From: Acidobacteriota bacterium
GTDB lineage: Bacteria; Acidobacteriota; Terriglobia; Terriglobales; Acidobacteriaceae
Length of the DNA: 64,000 bases
Assembly: GCA_023410055.1 (NCBI GenBank)
Contig: JAEYQK010000073.1
Coordinates: forward strand, 1 to 64,000
Direction: 5' to 3'
Shown here: positions 1 to 9,234 of the stretch, in pieces
Position numbering within the stretch: the stretch's first letter is position 1
Layout: each line of letters begins with the position of its first letter
The notes under the pieces: model-generated
The model's input: the letters and a program-made list of their open reading frames with translations, nothing else
Database searches by the model: none
Told to the model about the DNA's origin: nothing
Translations under genes and position numbers: made by a program

Positions 1-83
1 ATGTACGCCTCATCAACACCCAGCGATCGCAGGCTTACGACCAGGCTTTTCTCGAGTGCGGGAACAGCTGCAGTTGTCACCAT
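1..83 (-). CDS. Partial gene start at left edge, function unknown
   Basis: The minus strand opens at an ATG (complement of 81-83) and stays open to the window edge, giving 27 residues that begin MVTTAAVPALEKSLVVSL and look like a soluble amphipathic helix. A near-perfect Shine-Dalgarno, GGAGGAG, lies 4 bases before the ATG, which is the main reason to accept this fragment. Too little is visible to name a family. It is transcribed away from the permease pair at 1246, so the 1.2 kb between them must hold divergent promoters. Confidence 0.6.
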   Translation of the reverse strand, partial: MVTTAAVPALEKSLVVSLRSLGVDEAY

Positions 84-552
84 CTTGCTCCTCCCAGACG
101 CAAGCAGTGTACATCCTCACCCAAAATTGTGTACGTTTTTGTTACGGGGCAGACATGTGGCGCACTCAAGGCCGGCGGGTGTCCCGTTCAAGCCCGGTGT
201 TGGCTTGAGCGGGTCTACGATGTTCCGATTCTAGAAATCAGTCGAGTCGCATGATTCGACAGTTCAGTTAGTTGATACAGTTCCATCGTGCCATGGGGAC
301 TGAGACGCTTTCACGCGGGAGATTCCCTTTTGAGTTGCGGGACAGGTCACGCGTCCCATTGGGGACGGGGGAGCGCAGGGGAAGCGTGCGAGTGAAAGGG
401 AGGCACTACGGTCGTGCAGGCGAAAAGCAGGTCCCTCCACTACGCCGCGAGGACGCGGCTCCGGTCGGGATGACGATTTCTTGAGTGGCAAACCCCTCGG
501 GCGTTCCTACGGGACTTCGTGTTCATGTTCTGCATTCACCCGGCACTTCCGT

Positions 553-659
553 GCCGGGCTAAATTCGTGGCGTCCCTTGCGGGACTCGGATTGGATTGCG
601 ATCTCGTACCGGGGGCTCACGCCCCCGGCTAGTTAACTGACGCCGCTGCGCGGCTCAAA
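553..659. repeat. Dispersed ~107-bp repeat, copy A
   Basis: This block starts GCCGGGCTAAATTCGTGGCG and ends GCGCGGCTCAAA, and is nearly identical to 835-940. The differences are a few substitutions and a slightly altered stretch after the GCCCCCGGCTAG palindrome. It contains an internal palindrome (CCGGGGGCTCACGCCCCCGG). Confidence 0.85.
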
Positions 660-701
660 TACCGCAGGGGCTAAAGCCCCGCTTCTTTCTGCGCACTTAT
701 G

Positions 702-823
702 GCCCGACTGAAGTCGGGCCCTACCCGAGCAAAACGTTCTGAGCCCGATTAAGGTCGGACCATACCCGAGCAAAACATTCTGAGCCCGACTAAGTTGGAC
801 CATACCCGAGCAAAGCATTCTGA
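702..823. repeat. Three tandem 41-bp units
   Basis: Three head-to-tail units at 702-742, 743-783 and 784-823 each start GCCCGA and end with CATTCTGA or CGTTCTGA; the third is one base shorter. The first unit keeps a palindromic start (CCCGACTGAAGTCGGG) that decays in the next two, suggesting duplication followed by drift. Confidence 0.85.
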
Positions 824-834
824 GCTGGCGGCCG

Positions 835-940
835 GCCGGGCTGAATTCGTGGCGTCCCTTGCGGGACTCGGATTGGATTGCGATTTCGTACCGGGGGCTC
901 ACGCCCCCGGCTAGCTACTTACGCCGCTGCGCGGCTCAAA
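835..940. repeat. Dispersed ~107-bp repeat, copy B
   Basis: Second copy of the block at 553-659, about 280 bp downstream in the same orientation. The three tandem 41-bp units lie between the two copies. Confidence 0.85.
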
Positions 941-1245
941 GCTTGTCCGCGAACTGCCCCCGGGACACCGAGGCCAGCGTACTGGGACGATATTGTGGTG
1001 GCGCAGGAAAAAGCAGGTCCCTCCACTTCGCTTCGCTTCGGTCGGGATGACGAGTGTGGGGGCGGCACTGAGCGGCACGGCTGAAGCCGTGCCCTTCCCA
1101 AGATCGTGATTCGCAGGCCTGAAGGCCTGCGCCACCCGCCTGCCTAGATTTTTCTTGCGCTTGCGCGTGCATTCCCGCAGGATGGTGTACGCTGAAAATA
1201 CAGCAACTAACGATAACCATTGTTCGTACGTCTATGTAGTAGCGC

Positions 1246-2496
1246 ATGCGATTATTTCTCGACATCCTGCAGCAAACTCTTCGTGTGCTTTGGGCACATA
1301 AGCTTCGCTCGTTTCTCACCATGTTTGGCATCGCCTGGGGCGTTGGTTCGCTCCTGCTGCTGATCGGACTGGGCGAAGGATTCCGTTCGGGACAGGCCAA
1401 GAACCTTGCCCAAATGGGAAGCGACGTCATGTTCCTCTGGCCTGGGCGCATACCTGCCGTCGAAGGCAGCAAGACTTCTGGACGCTACTACAGGCTGACT
1501 TACCGCGATTACCAGGTCGTCAAGGAACAGGCAACGAGGATTCGGGCAGTCTCGCCGGTACTGTCGCGAGGCGACATAAGAGCGTCGAGTGAGTTCAACG
1601 GAGCGGCGGGGCAAGTCGCGGGAGTCGCGCCGAACTACAACCAGATCCGCAATTTGCCAATTGACGTGGGCCGATGGATGTCGACACAGGACGAAGCCGA
1701 CGAGCGGCGTGTCGCGGTCATCGGCTACGACCTCTTCAAGACCTTGTTTGCCGGACGTCCCGGCGTCGGCAGCGAAATGCTGCTCAACGGCAACCGCTTC
1801 GAAGTGATCGGGATACTTCAGAGGAACAATCGGGGCGGCAGCATGAGCGGCACCGACATGCGCGTCTTCATCCCCATCAGCGTGATGCGAAGCCTGTTCC
1901 CGATGAAGGGCAACAACGTCGAGGACGCAATCTCGTACCTGAACTACCAGCCGCTGCGGACCGAGTTGCATAACGAAGCGAAGCAGGAAGTTCACAACAT
2001 CATCGGGCGGCTGCACGGTTTCAACCCGAAGATGGAAGATTCCTTCGAAGACTGGGACACGATCGAGGAAGCCCGTCGCGTTGGACTGATCTTCAACGCC
2101 ATGGACATGTTCCTGGGAGCAGTCGGCGTGGTCACGCTGGCGCTGGGCGCGATCGGCATCGTCAACATCATGCTGGTTTCGGTCGCCGAGAGAACCAAAG
2201 AGATCGGACTTCGCAAGGCAATTGGCGCCACGAACCGCAACGTGCTCCTGCAGTTCTTCCTCGAAGGGGCATTCCTCACCGGCTTTAGCGGGCTGATGGG
2301 ACTGGCGGGCGCGGGCACACTGATGTTCCTGCTGTCGTTGTTGCCGCCCATGCGTGGATTCGATACACCACGAATTGTTCCGGAGTCCGCTGCGCTGGCG
2401 ATCGGGGCCTTGTGCGTGGCGGGGATATTTGCCGGACTGTACCCCGCACGCAAAGCGGCCATGCTTCAGCCCGTAGTGGCCTTGCGCTCGGAATAG
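1246..2496 (+). CDS. MacB/FtsX-type ABC transporter permease
   Basis: A 416-aa inner-membrane permease of the MacB/FtsX fold. An N-terminal transmembrane helix (about residues 20-43, after WAHKLRSFLTMFGIAWG) is followed by a periplasmic MacB-type core domain of about 220 residues and then three C-terminal helices (about 285-310, 335-365 and 380-402). The conserved segment IVNIMLVSVAERTKEIGLRKAIGA precedes the last two helices. Family members work as dimers with a separate ATPase and transmit mechanical force across the membrane for efflux, lipoprotein or peptide transport. No ATPase gene is present beside it. The next gene, 8 bp downstream, encodes a paralogous permease, so the pair probably forms a heterodimer. 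The cargo cannot be predicted. Confidence 0.9.
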   Translation: MRLFLDILQQTLRVLWAHKLRSFLTMFGIAWGVGSLLLLIGLGEGFRSGQAKNLAQMGSDVMFLWPGRIPAVEGSKTSGRYYRLTYRDYQVVKEQATRIRAVSPVLSRGDIRASSEFNGAAGQVAGVAPNYNQIRNLPIDVGRWMSTQDEADERRVAVIGYDLFKTLFAGRPGVGSEMLLNGNRFEVIGILQRNNRGGSMSGTDMRVFIPISVMRSLFPMKGNNVEDAISYLNYQPLRTELHNEAKQEVHNIIGRLHGFNPKMEDSFEDWDTIEEARRVGLIFNAMDMFLGAVGVVTLALGAIGIVNIMLVSVAERTKEIGLRKAIGATNRNVLLQFFLEGAFLTGFSGLMGLAGAGTLMFLLSLLPPMRGFDTPRIVPESAALAIGALCVAGIFAGLYPARKAAMLQPVVALRSE

Positions 2497-2504
2497 AGAT
2501 CCAG

Positions 2505-3749
2505 ATGATACGAGATATCCTGCAACAGGCGTGGGCATCACTGAAGTTCAACCGTCGCCGCAGCACGCTGACCATGCTGGGCATGGCCTGGGGCATAGCC
2601 ACTGTCGTACTGCTACTCGCATACGGCGCGGGCTTCGAGCGCTCACTGATGGCGGCCTTCAGCAGCCTCGGGGCCGACATTGTCGCCGTGTTCCCCGGCA
2701 GGACGTCGCTGGAAGCCGGCGGCAGCAAGGCCGGTACCAACATCCGGCTGACCATGCAAGACGTCGACTACATCAGAAGCGAAGTGCCGTTCATCAAGCG
2801 CATCTCGCCGGTTGCGTACAAGGGTCAGGCCAACGTCCAGTTCAACAATCGCACGACCAACAGCAATGCCGTGGGTGTCTATCCAGACTACGCACGCATC
2901 CGTTCGTATGAGATCGCCGAAGGCGGCTTCTTCAACGAAGACGACGAGAACGCCGGCAGGCGCGTGGCCGTGATCGGAGCCGACGCGAGGAAGAAGCTCT
3001 TCTCAGGCACCAATGCGCTGGGAGAAACCATTCGCGTGAACGGCATGTCGTTCGTCGTCGTCGGTGTGCTGAAGTACGCCGTGGTGGATGGTGACGAGAA
3101 CCTGAACAACCTCATCATGATACCGTTCAGCACGATGGGCACGATGATGGATACGTATTACCTCGGCGGCATATGGATGACCTACGACGGACCAGAGCAT
3201 CTTAGGGTTGCGCAGAGTCTCCGCAACGTGATGTCAGCCCACCACAACTTTCGTGTGGACGACAAGCGCGCTGTCTACGTCTTGGACGTCAAGGAACAGA
3301 TGAAGGAACTCACCATCCTGACGATGGGTATCAAGATTCTGCTGACGTTCATCGGGGCGCTGACGCTGGGGATCGGCGGCATCGGGCTGACGAACATCAT
3401 GCTCGTCTCGGTGACACAGCGTACGCGCGAAATCGGCGTCGAGAAGGCCTTGGGCGCACGAAGGCGGCACATTCTCTTTCAGTTCTTGTCGGAGGCGCTG
3501 GCGATCACGTTTGCCGGTGGCATAGCAGGCGTCATTCTGGCCTACGTTGTTTCCTGGTCGGTGGGATCGATGACGCTGTGGAGTGCGTTCTACGAGAACG
3601 CTACGGATGCCGATATCCGGCTGAGGATTGATCCGAGCACGTTGATCGTTTCCACCCTCATTCTCGTATTTGTGGGGCTGATCAGCGGCATGCTCCCGGC
3701 GATCAAGGCGGCCCGGCTGGACCCCATCGAGGCGCTTAGGTACGAATAG
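2505..3749 (+). CDS. MacB/FtsX-type ABC transporter permease, second subunit
   Basis: A 414-aa paralogue of the preceding permease with the same plan: one N-terminal helix after LKFNRRRSTLTMLGMAWG, a periplasmic MacB core, and three C-terminal helices with the motif LTNIMLVSVTQRTREIGVEKALGARRR cut by helix boundaries. The frame is open from 2412, but the ATG at 2505, 8 bases after the upstream stop, aligns with the start of the first gene (MIRDILQQ versus MRLFLDILQQ) and is preferred. The tight spacing indicates one operon and a heterodimeric transporter. The ATP-binding subunit must be encoded elsewhere. Confidence 0.9.
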   Translation: MIRDILQQAWASLKFNRRRSTLTMLGMAWGIATVVLLLAYGAGFERSLMAAFSSLGADIVAVFPGRTSLEAGGSKAGTNIRLTMQDVDYIRSEVPFIKRISPVAYKGQANVQFNNRTTNSNAVGVYPDYARIRSYEIAEGGFFNEDDENAGRRVAVIGADARKKLFSGTNALGETIRVNGMSFVVVGVLKYAVVDGDENLNNLIMIPFSTMGTMMDTYYLGGIWMTYDGPEHLRVAQSLRNVMSAHHNFRVDDKRAVYVLDVKEQMKELTILTMGIKILLTFIGALTLGIGGIGLTNIMLVSVTQRTREIGVEKALGARRRHILFQFLSEALAITFAGGIAGVILAYVVSWSVGSMTLWSAFYENATDADIRLRIDPSTLIVSTLILVFVGLISGMLPAIKAARLDPIEALRYE

Positions 3750-4152
3750 AGTTCAGCGGCTGGCCGTTTCGGGACGCTGAGTGATATGGCGGCTCTTTGT
3801 GCTTCTTCGCGGGTGCACAACATTGGCCCAAAATCGCCAGACGCTTCCGTCAGTGCCGGACGATTTTCTAATCGCACGGCATACATTCGTTAATGTTGGG
3901 CCACCTTTCGATTTTTACGAAATCATCTCAGTTGCTGAGCCTCTTCATCTTCCCCGCTGCTCTGATTGCGATATGTGATCGGCAGGAGCGATTCGAATCT
4001 GGCCCATTGAAAGAGTTCACCCTGTAGCATCGAGCACATCATCGTGCAAATTGAATGAGTGTTGGCACTCGTTAATTTCGTCGTCAACATCGAGCAACTC
4101 TGGTAGGCTTCTCTGGCAATATTCTTCCGGAAAATTCCGCTACGGAGTGCAA
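3750..4152. other. Intergenic leader of the giant secreted protein
   Basis: Four hundred bases without a gene I can support. A short hairpin, AATGAGTG-TTGG-CACTCGTT, lies at 4054-4073, about 80 bases before the downstream start. It resembles half of a CIRCE element but has the wrong spacing. No clear promoter or terminator was seen. Confidence 0.5.
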
Positions 4153-7100
4153 ATGACCAAGCGATCATTTGTTGTACTTCTATTTCCTGTTCTTGTCGTC
4201 ATAGCGGGAACACTGACTTCTCGTGCAGTTGTCGACAGCAAATCTCTGTTGCATTCAATTCCACTCGCCTTCGAGCAGAACCTGGGGCAGGTCACGGGAG
4301 AATACCAGTTTGTTGCACGCAGGAATGGCCTCGAGACGTATTTTGCGAAAGACAAAGTCGGCATCGCGGTGGCGGCACGTCGAGGCGGTCAGCCAGATAG
4401 GCTAGCGTTGCGGTTCCGGCAAGCAAGCGATTCTGTCCGAATCATTGGCGAAGACCGTGGTACCGGTCGCACCAACTACCTCCTCGGGCAGGATTCAACA
4501 AAGTGGGTGCGCAATGTGCCGCAGTTCTCGCGGTTGCGCTACTCCGGGCTGTATTCGGGCATCGACCTCGTCTTCTATGGAACTGATAGCGCTTTGGAGC
4601 ATGATTTCGTTGTTGCCCCGGGCGCTCACCCCGAACGCATTGCCTTCACAATTGAAAACGGCAACCACATTGAGTTGCTCCCCACCGGGGACATTGAGGT
4701 TCAGGTTGGCGCGGCAGCGATCCTCTTGAAGAAACCCGTCGCGTACCAGGTTGTCGCCGGGTCACGCAAACTGGTCCAGGTTCAATTCCTTAAGCGCGGC
4801 CAAGAGATAGGCTTTGAAGTCGGCAACTATGATCGCAATCTCCCACTGGTCATAGATCCTGTCTTGGCATTTGCGACCTACTTCACAGGGGCGACGGGCG
4901 ACCAGATCAACGCCGTTACCTCCGACGCAGCCGGAAACATCTACATCACCGGTTCCGCCTCAGTCGCTGACTTCCCAGGAAACGGTGTTGTTGAACCTCG
5001 GAATCTTTGCGGCCCCACTCCTTGCAGCGGAACTCAAGCTGTTGCTTTCGTCACAAAGCTCGATCCAACCGCAACTAACATCTTGTTCTCTACGTTCCTG
5101 GGAGTGAATGAGGATTCCGGTTCTGGTCCTTCCGGCTATTCTCTTGCGGTCGATTCGGCCGGCAATGTTGTTGTCGCGGGCACCGTGACAAGCATTCATT
5201 TCCCCCAGGCCGGCAATTTCCCATCGAGAATTTATAGCTGGGCCGATACCTCACATTTCGTTGTGTCGTTAAGAAGCGACGGTTCCGCCTTCAACTACGC
5301 TGGCGTCATTGCTGGCGCGGTCACCCAGTTTACACAGGGCAAAGTGACCCTGGATTCCAACGGCAACGCTTATTTCACGGGTCAAACTGACAACGTTTCT
5401 TTCCCCATCACGACCGGAGTCCTTCCGGCGACCGTTCTCGGCTATCCATATCAGTCCACATTCGTCATGAAACTGGACACAACGGGCGCTGCTGTCTACT
5501 CAACTATCATCCCGGGGCGGGCACCGATCGACCCCTTTACCTTCTACAACAACTGCTTCGCTCCGAAGGACATCTTTGTCGATGCAAACGGCAACGCGAG
5601 CATCGCGGGAACCGCCTACGCAGGGTTGCCGACCACTCCGGGAACACTGTCGCCAGATTTGCCCGCTGAGGGGTCCACTGCATTTGTTCTGAAATTGAAC
5701 CCGACTGCCTCTGCGATCATCTTTGCCACTTACGTTCCTGATCTGGACCTGAGGGCATCTGCGATGGATGCCAGCGGCAACTACTACCTGACCGGGGCCA
5801 CGGCTTCCACACATTTCCCCGTAACCTCGAACGCCTATCAGAAAACCGTAACTCCGAGTGAGAGTTCTTGCTGGTACGGAGTAGTAGCAAAACTCGATAA
5901 CACGGGAGCAGGGATTCTCAGCGCCAGCTACTTATCGGGGACGTGCAGTCTGGGCAATTCGGGCAGCGTCTTTTCAAGAATCGCTTTGGACAGCAGGTCG
6001 AACGTCATACTGGCCGGCTTCAACGGCTCTTCTGACTTCCCACTCGTCATGCCCTTTCAAACCGATGTTGCTCTCGCAACCTTGGGTACGGCGACCGGAG
6101 AAGTTATCGCAGTCATGAACTCCGACTTGAGCTCTCTTACCTTCGCTACCGCATTGCACGGCAGCACTTGGCCGTACAATGGCACGTACTTCACCGGAGT
6201 AACGGTTCCCCCCGATGGTTCGCCCGTTTTTGTCGGACTCACCAATGCCCAAGATTTCCCAACTACAGATGCCGCCTTTCAGAGAACCCCGCCGCCTTCG
6301 CCGTCGAGATATACCTACGGCGTCATTGCGAAGATAGATTTGGCGGCGCCCGCACCCGCAGTCTGTCTCGACAAGGAATCCGTAGCTTTCGGTACGATTG
6401 TCGTGAACACATCTACGACCCAGACCCTCACCGTTACAAACTGCGGAAACGGGCCTCTCACTATTCAGTCGGTGGCGTCGTCCTCTCCTATCATGCAAGT
6501 GGATCAGAACTGTACCAATATAGCGGCCGGTGGAAATTGCACGATGTCGTTCGTTCTAACTCCGACTGAGACCGGGTCCATCTACGAATCAGTGACGCTA
6601 AAAGCTAACACACCTGTTCCCACGCGGAAGATATACGTCAACGCCCAAGCGGCAGCGCCCGAATTCTCGTCGCCAAGCTCTGTGAATGTCGGAGATGAGC
6701 TTGTTGGCACTCAGGGCATTTCACAACGGATATGGATCAGGAATCGTGGAACCGCACCGCTGATCCTAGCGGACGTAAGCGTCACAGGCGACTTCTCAGT
6801 AAGGAATGACTGCACAACTCCGCTCGCCCCTTATCAGTATTGCTATTTGTGGGTGACGCTGACTCCTTCTCAGATTGGTTCACGTTCCGGGGTAGTGACG
6901 ATTACAGACAATGCGCCAGGAAGCCCGCACAAAATCAACTTGACGGGGAACGGGATTGCAAGTTACGCCGCTCCGACGATCAGTTCGATTGTCGCCGTAC
7001 CGTCCACCGACTCGGACGGATTGGTTTATGTGTACGGCACGAATTTCTATTCAGCATCAACCGTACTCTGGAATGGCCAGCCGCGTACGACTAAGCCATA

Positions 7101-9018
7101 CGGTTCGAGAGCACTCGAAATTGTCCTCAGCCCCGGTGATCTCTCAAGCCCCGGTGAAGTGCCTGTCATTGTTTCCAATCCGGCTCCTGGGGGCGGAGCA
7201 TCGAGTCCTCAGCTGGCGACCATCTACGGCCACTTGGACAACATAATGCTTAACCACATGGTCTACGAACCGCATTCTGGCCTGCTGTACGCGAGCGTAT
7301 CGCAAAACTCGTCCCAGTATCCAGACTCCGTTGTCGCGATTGACCCGGCAGCAAGCAAGGTCGTCAAGAACATCGTAATAGGCGGTACTCCGAACCAGAT
7401 AGCTGTTTCCGATGATGGGACACTGCTCTACGTCGGCCTGGACGGAAGCAAAGAGGTTGCACAGCTCTCGTTGCCCTCTGGAACGGTCAACTTTACAAGT
7501 GGACTTGGCAATGACAGAACTTGGGGCAATCCGATGATTGCTAATTCATTAATCGTAATGCCCGGTAAGCCGCACACTTGGGTTGTGTCCAAATGTGGAA
7601 CTGGTTACGCCCCCTGCGGTGAAGCGATCGCAGTGTTCAACGACAGCACCGAACTTCCGAACTCTTACATCAAAAGCCAACTGGCTCCCGATTCGATGAC
7701 ATTCGTAGGATCCGACTCCCAGAAGCTCTTTGCCTCCAGCCTGAATTTCTCTCCGCCCATCTTTTATCAGTTCGCGATCAACGACTCAGGTATCAGTCTC
7801 ACTTCGGAGCTCGTCGACTATTCAAATGCGAGTATCGGCGGTGGCAAACTCGCTTCCGACGGAACCTACATCTACGTCAGTAATGGTCAGATTATTGATC
7901 CTGTCACTCAGAAGTTGAAGGCGACTATTGGAATACCTGCCGGCTACACGGTCAAAACAGCCATGGCGCTCGATCCCGGGAATGAACGCATCTACTTTTC
8001 GGGTCTCGACAACTACGGCTGGCTCCAGTTGGTTGCATTCGACCGCAATACTCAGCAGAAAGTTGCAGCCCTATCTACCGTTGCCGCCCCGGAACTAGCG
8101 GACATCCTCCGTTGGGGTAATAACGGTATCGCGATGCAGCAGACAAGCTCCGTCCTGTTCCTACCCACCAGCCTGACCGGTTTCAGCCAGTCCATTGAAG
8201 TCACTCCAGCCAGTCTGGTCTTCGGCCCCCAACTTCTGACGTCTTCCAGCAGCAAGGCGATCACGATTAAGAATACGGGCTCCAATACGGTGTCCATCAC
8301 GGGCGTGGCCAAGAATGATCCCGGTGCTGACTTCACCGTAACGAATGAATGCCCATCATCGCTGATTGCCGGTGCCACCTGCACGGTTGTAGTTGGATTT
8401 GCACCGCAGTCGTCAGGGAACAAGAACGGTAACGTCACGATCTCGCACACTGCGCCAGGGTCTCCCACAACCATTGCTCTCTCTGGAATCGGGGCTGACT
8501 TCTCGCTTTCCGCGGCAGGTTCTACTTCCGCCACGATTTCGGCCGGTCAGAGTGCGACGTATTCACTTCAGATCTCGGGCACACCAGGGTTGTCCTCAAC
8601 CGCCGCGCTGTCCTGTTCCGGCGCGCCGGCTAGCGTGTTTTGTTCGGTCTCGCCAACCTCTGTGACTCTGTCCGGCACAAACGGCGTCAACGTATCAGTA
8701 AACGTAAGTACGACCGCAAGGACTACCGCCAGCGTATCTTTCCGAGGGACTCACGCGCTTCCCCTTTGGTCTCTAGGGTTACTTGCTGGAGCGGCCTTAG
8801 CCATCGTCATTTCCCCAAGGGACAAGAAGCTGTGGGGTAGTCGCTGCACTTTGCTCCTGGTGCTCGGCTTCCTCATCTCCTGCGGAGGCGGAGGGGGTGG
8901 CAGCACTCCCACCAACCCTCCACCGACTGGAACACCAGCTGGCACTTACACCCTGACAGTCAATGCCAAGGTGAACGGCATAACGCGCAGCTCGGCATTG
9001 AGTCTCATCGTGAAATAG
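4153..9018 (+). CDS. Giant secreted SBBP-repeat / choice-of-anchor-D protein
   Basis: A 1621-aa exported protein. The ATG at 4153 has GGAG 5 bases upstream and begins a classic signal peptide (MTKRSFVVLLFPVLVVIAG); the frame is open from 4051 but that extension looks untranslated. Domains in order: a DUF7948-like N-terminal module (FEQNLGQVTGEY, then YSGIDLVFYG); SBBP-type beta-propeller repeats (AGNIYITGSASVADFP and several similar units, about residues 250-730); two ASPM/SPD-2/hydin-like choice-of-anchor-D Ig modules starting SFGTIVVNTSTTQTLTVTNC; an IPT/TIG-like domain; a second YncE-like propeller; a third hydin-like module (VFGPQLLTSSSSKAITIKNTG); and an Ig-like domain interrupted by two hydrophobic helices and a Cys-polyGly run. 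A role at the cell surface in adhesion or polymer binding is inferred; no catalytic site is visible. Confidence 0.88.
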   Translation: MTKRSFVVLLFPVLVVIAGTLTSRAVVDSKSLLHSIPLAFEQNLGQVTGEYQFVARRNGLETYFAKDKVGIAVAARRGGQPDRLALRFRQASDSVRIIGEDRGTGRTNYLLGQDSTKWVRNVPQFSRLRYSGLYSGIDLVFYGTDSALEHDFVVAPGAHPERIAFTIENGNHIELLPTGDIEVQVGAAAILLKKPVAYQVVAGSRKLVQVQFLKRGQEIGFEVGNYDRNLPLVIDPVLAFATYFTGATGDQINAVTSDAAGNIYITGSASVADFPGNGVVEPRNLCGPTPCSGTQAVAFVTKLDPTATNILFSTFLGVNEDSGSGPSGYSLAVDSAGNVVVAGTVTSIHFPQAGNFPSRIYSWADTSHFVVSLRSDGSAFNYAGVIAGAVTQFTQGKVTLDSNGNAYFTGQTDNVSFPITTGVLPATVLGYPYQSTFVMKLDTTGAAVYSTIIPGRAPIDPFTFYNNCFAPKDIFVDANGNASIAGTAYAGLPTTPGTLSPDLPAEGSTAFVLKLNPTASAIIFATYVPDLDLRASAMDASGNYYLTGATASTHFPVTSNAYQKTVTPSESSCWYGVVAKLDNTGAGILSASYLSGTCSLGNSGSVFSRIALDSRSNVILAGFNGSSDFPLVMPFQTDVALATLGTATGEVIAVMNSDLSSLTFATALHGSTWPYNGTYFTGVTVPPDGSPVFVGLTNAQDFPTTDAAFQRTPPPSPSRYTYGVIAKIDLAAPAPAVCLDKESVAFGTIVVNTSTTQTLTVTNCGNGPLTIQSVASSSPIMQVDQNCTNIAAGGNCTMSFVLTPTETGSIYESVTLKANTPVPTRKIYVNAQAAAPEFSSPSSVNVGDELVGTQGISQRIWIRNRGTAPLILADVSVTGDFSVRNDCTTPLAPYQYCYLWVTLTPSQIGSRSGVVTITDNAPGSPHKINLTGNGIASYAAPTISSIVAVPSTDSDGLVYVYGTNFYSASTVLWNGQPRTTKPYGSRALEIVLSPGDLSSPGEVPVIVSNPAPGGGASSPQLATIYGHLDNIMLNHMVYEPHSGLLYASVSQNSSQYPDSVVAIDPAASKVVKNIVIGGTPNQIAVSDDGTLLYVGLDGSKEVAQLSLPSGTVNFTSGLGNDRTWGNPMIANSLIVMPGKPHTWVVSKCGTGYAPCGEAIAVFNDSTELPNSYIKSQLAPDSMTFVGSDSQKLFASSLNFSPPIFYQFAINDSGISLTSELVDYSNASIGGGKLASDGTYIYVSNGQIIDPVTQKLKATIGIPAGYTVKTAMALDPGNERIYFSGLDNYGWLQLVAFDRNTQQKVAALSTVAAPELADILRWGNNGIAMQQTSSVLFLPTSLTGFSQSIEVTPASLVFGPQLLTSSSSKAITIKNTGSNTVSITGVAKNDPGADFTVTNECPSSLIAGATCTVVVGFAPQSSGNKNGNVTISHTAPGSPTTIALSGIGADFSLSAAGSTSATISAGQSATYSLQISGTPGLSSTAALSCSGAPASVFCSVSPTSVTLSGTNGVNVSVNVSTTARTTASVSFRGTHALPLWSLGLLAGAALAIVISPRDKKLWGSRCTLLLVLGFLISCGGGGGGSTPTNPPPTGTPAGTYTLTVNAKVNGITRSSALSLIVK

Positions 9019-9046
9019 AGGGAGCGTCTGGTATGCTTTCCCGCTT

Positions 9047-9080
9047 GCGGACAGTCGCCCTGTTCTGAGTAACTGTCCGC
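9047..9080. terminator. Hairpin after the giant protein gene
   Basis: Perfect 9-bp arms GCGGACAGT (9047-9055) and ACTGTCCGC (9072-9080) lie 29 bases past the stop. There is no T-run, so it may be a processing or stabilising hairpin rather than an intrinsic terminator. Confidence 0.4.
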
Positions 9081-9193
9081 AGCGAATCCTTCCGCGAAGC
9101 ACCTGACGCATGGATTGAGATTGCGCCTGAGTTTGCCTCCGCTCTGGCCACAGTAACCCTGATTCGGAACTCGACAGATGAATCTCTAATTAT

Positions 9194-9225
9194 TTGCTTG
9201 ACTCATGCAAGTATAGTGAGATAAC
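9194..9225 (+). promoter_or_regulatory. Possible promoter/operator of marR-arsM
   Basis: TTGACT at 9198-9203 followed by GATAAC at 9220-9225 (16-bp spacer) forms a plausible promoter ending about 10 bases before the ATG at 9235, leaving almost no leader. An imperfect palindrome TTGCTTGACTCATGCAA (9194-9210) overlaps the -35 and has the size and AT-rich arms of a MarR operator. Autoregulation by the downstream MarR protein is inferred. Confidence 0.35.
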
Positions 9226-9234
9226 CTCATTCTC

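Larger units (their letters stand above)
84..1245. repeat. Repeat-rich intergenic region (REP-like palindromes)
   Basis: About 1.16 kb with no convincing gene; short open frames here follow repeats and lack ribosome binding sites. It holds two copies of a roughly 107-bp block (553-659 and 835-940), three tandem 41-bp units (702-823), two copies of a GGTCGGGATGACG-ending element (about 434-475 and 1013-1053), and small palindromes such as the GGGGCTAAAGCCCC type near 667-680 and CCGGGGGC/GCCCCCGG near 609-628. This is the densest repeat cluster of the window. Promoters for the two divergent flanking genes presumably lie at its ends but no clear -35/-10 pair was recognised. Confidence 0.8.

Noticed and set aside
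1..234. Plus-strand open frame of 77 codons at the left edge
   Set aside because: It opposes the minus-strand frame with a strong ribosome site (1-83) and has no ribosome site or protein-like composition of its own.
702..823. CRISPR array
   Set aside because: Three contiguous 41-bp units have no unique spacers between them, and no cas gene is near.
633..1472. Several open frames of 60-178 codons across the repeat cluster
   Set aside because: They follow repeated DNA and lack ribosome sites; the 178-codon one runs antisense into the permease gene.
3985..4010. GATTCGAATC as a tRNA T-loop
   Set aside because: No acceptor stem, D-arm or anticodon arm can be drawn around it.
4054..4073. CIRCE-like heat-shock operator
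   Set aside because: The arms resemble half of CIRCE but the spacer is 4 rather than 9 bases, and no chaperone gene follows.
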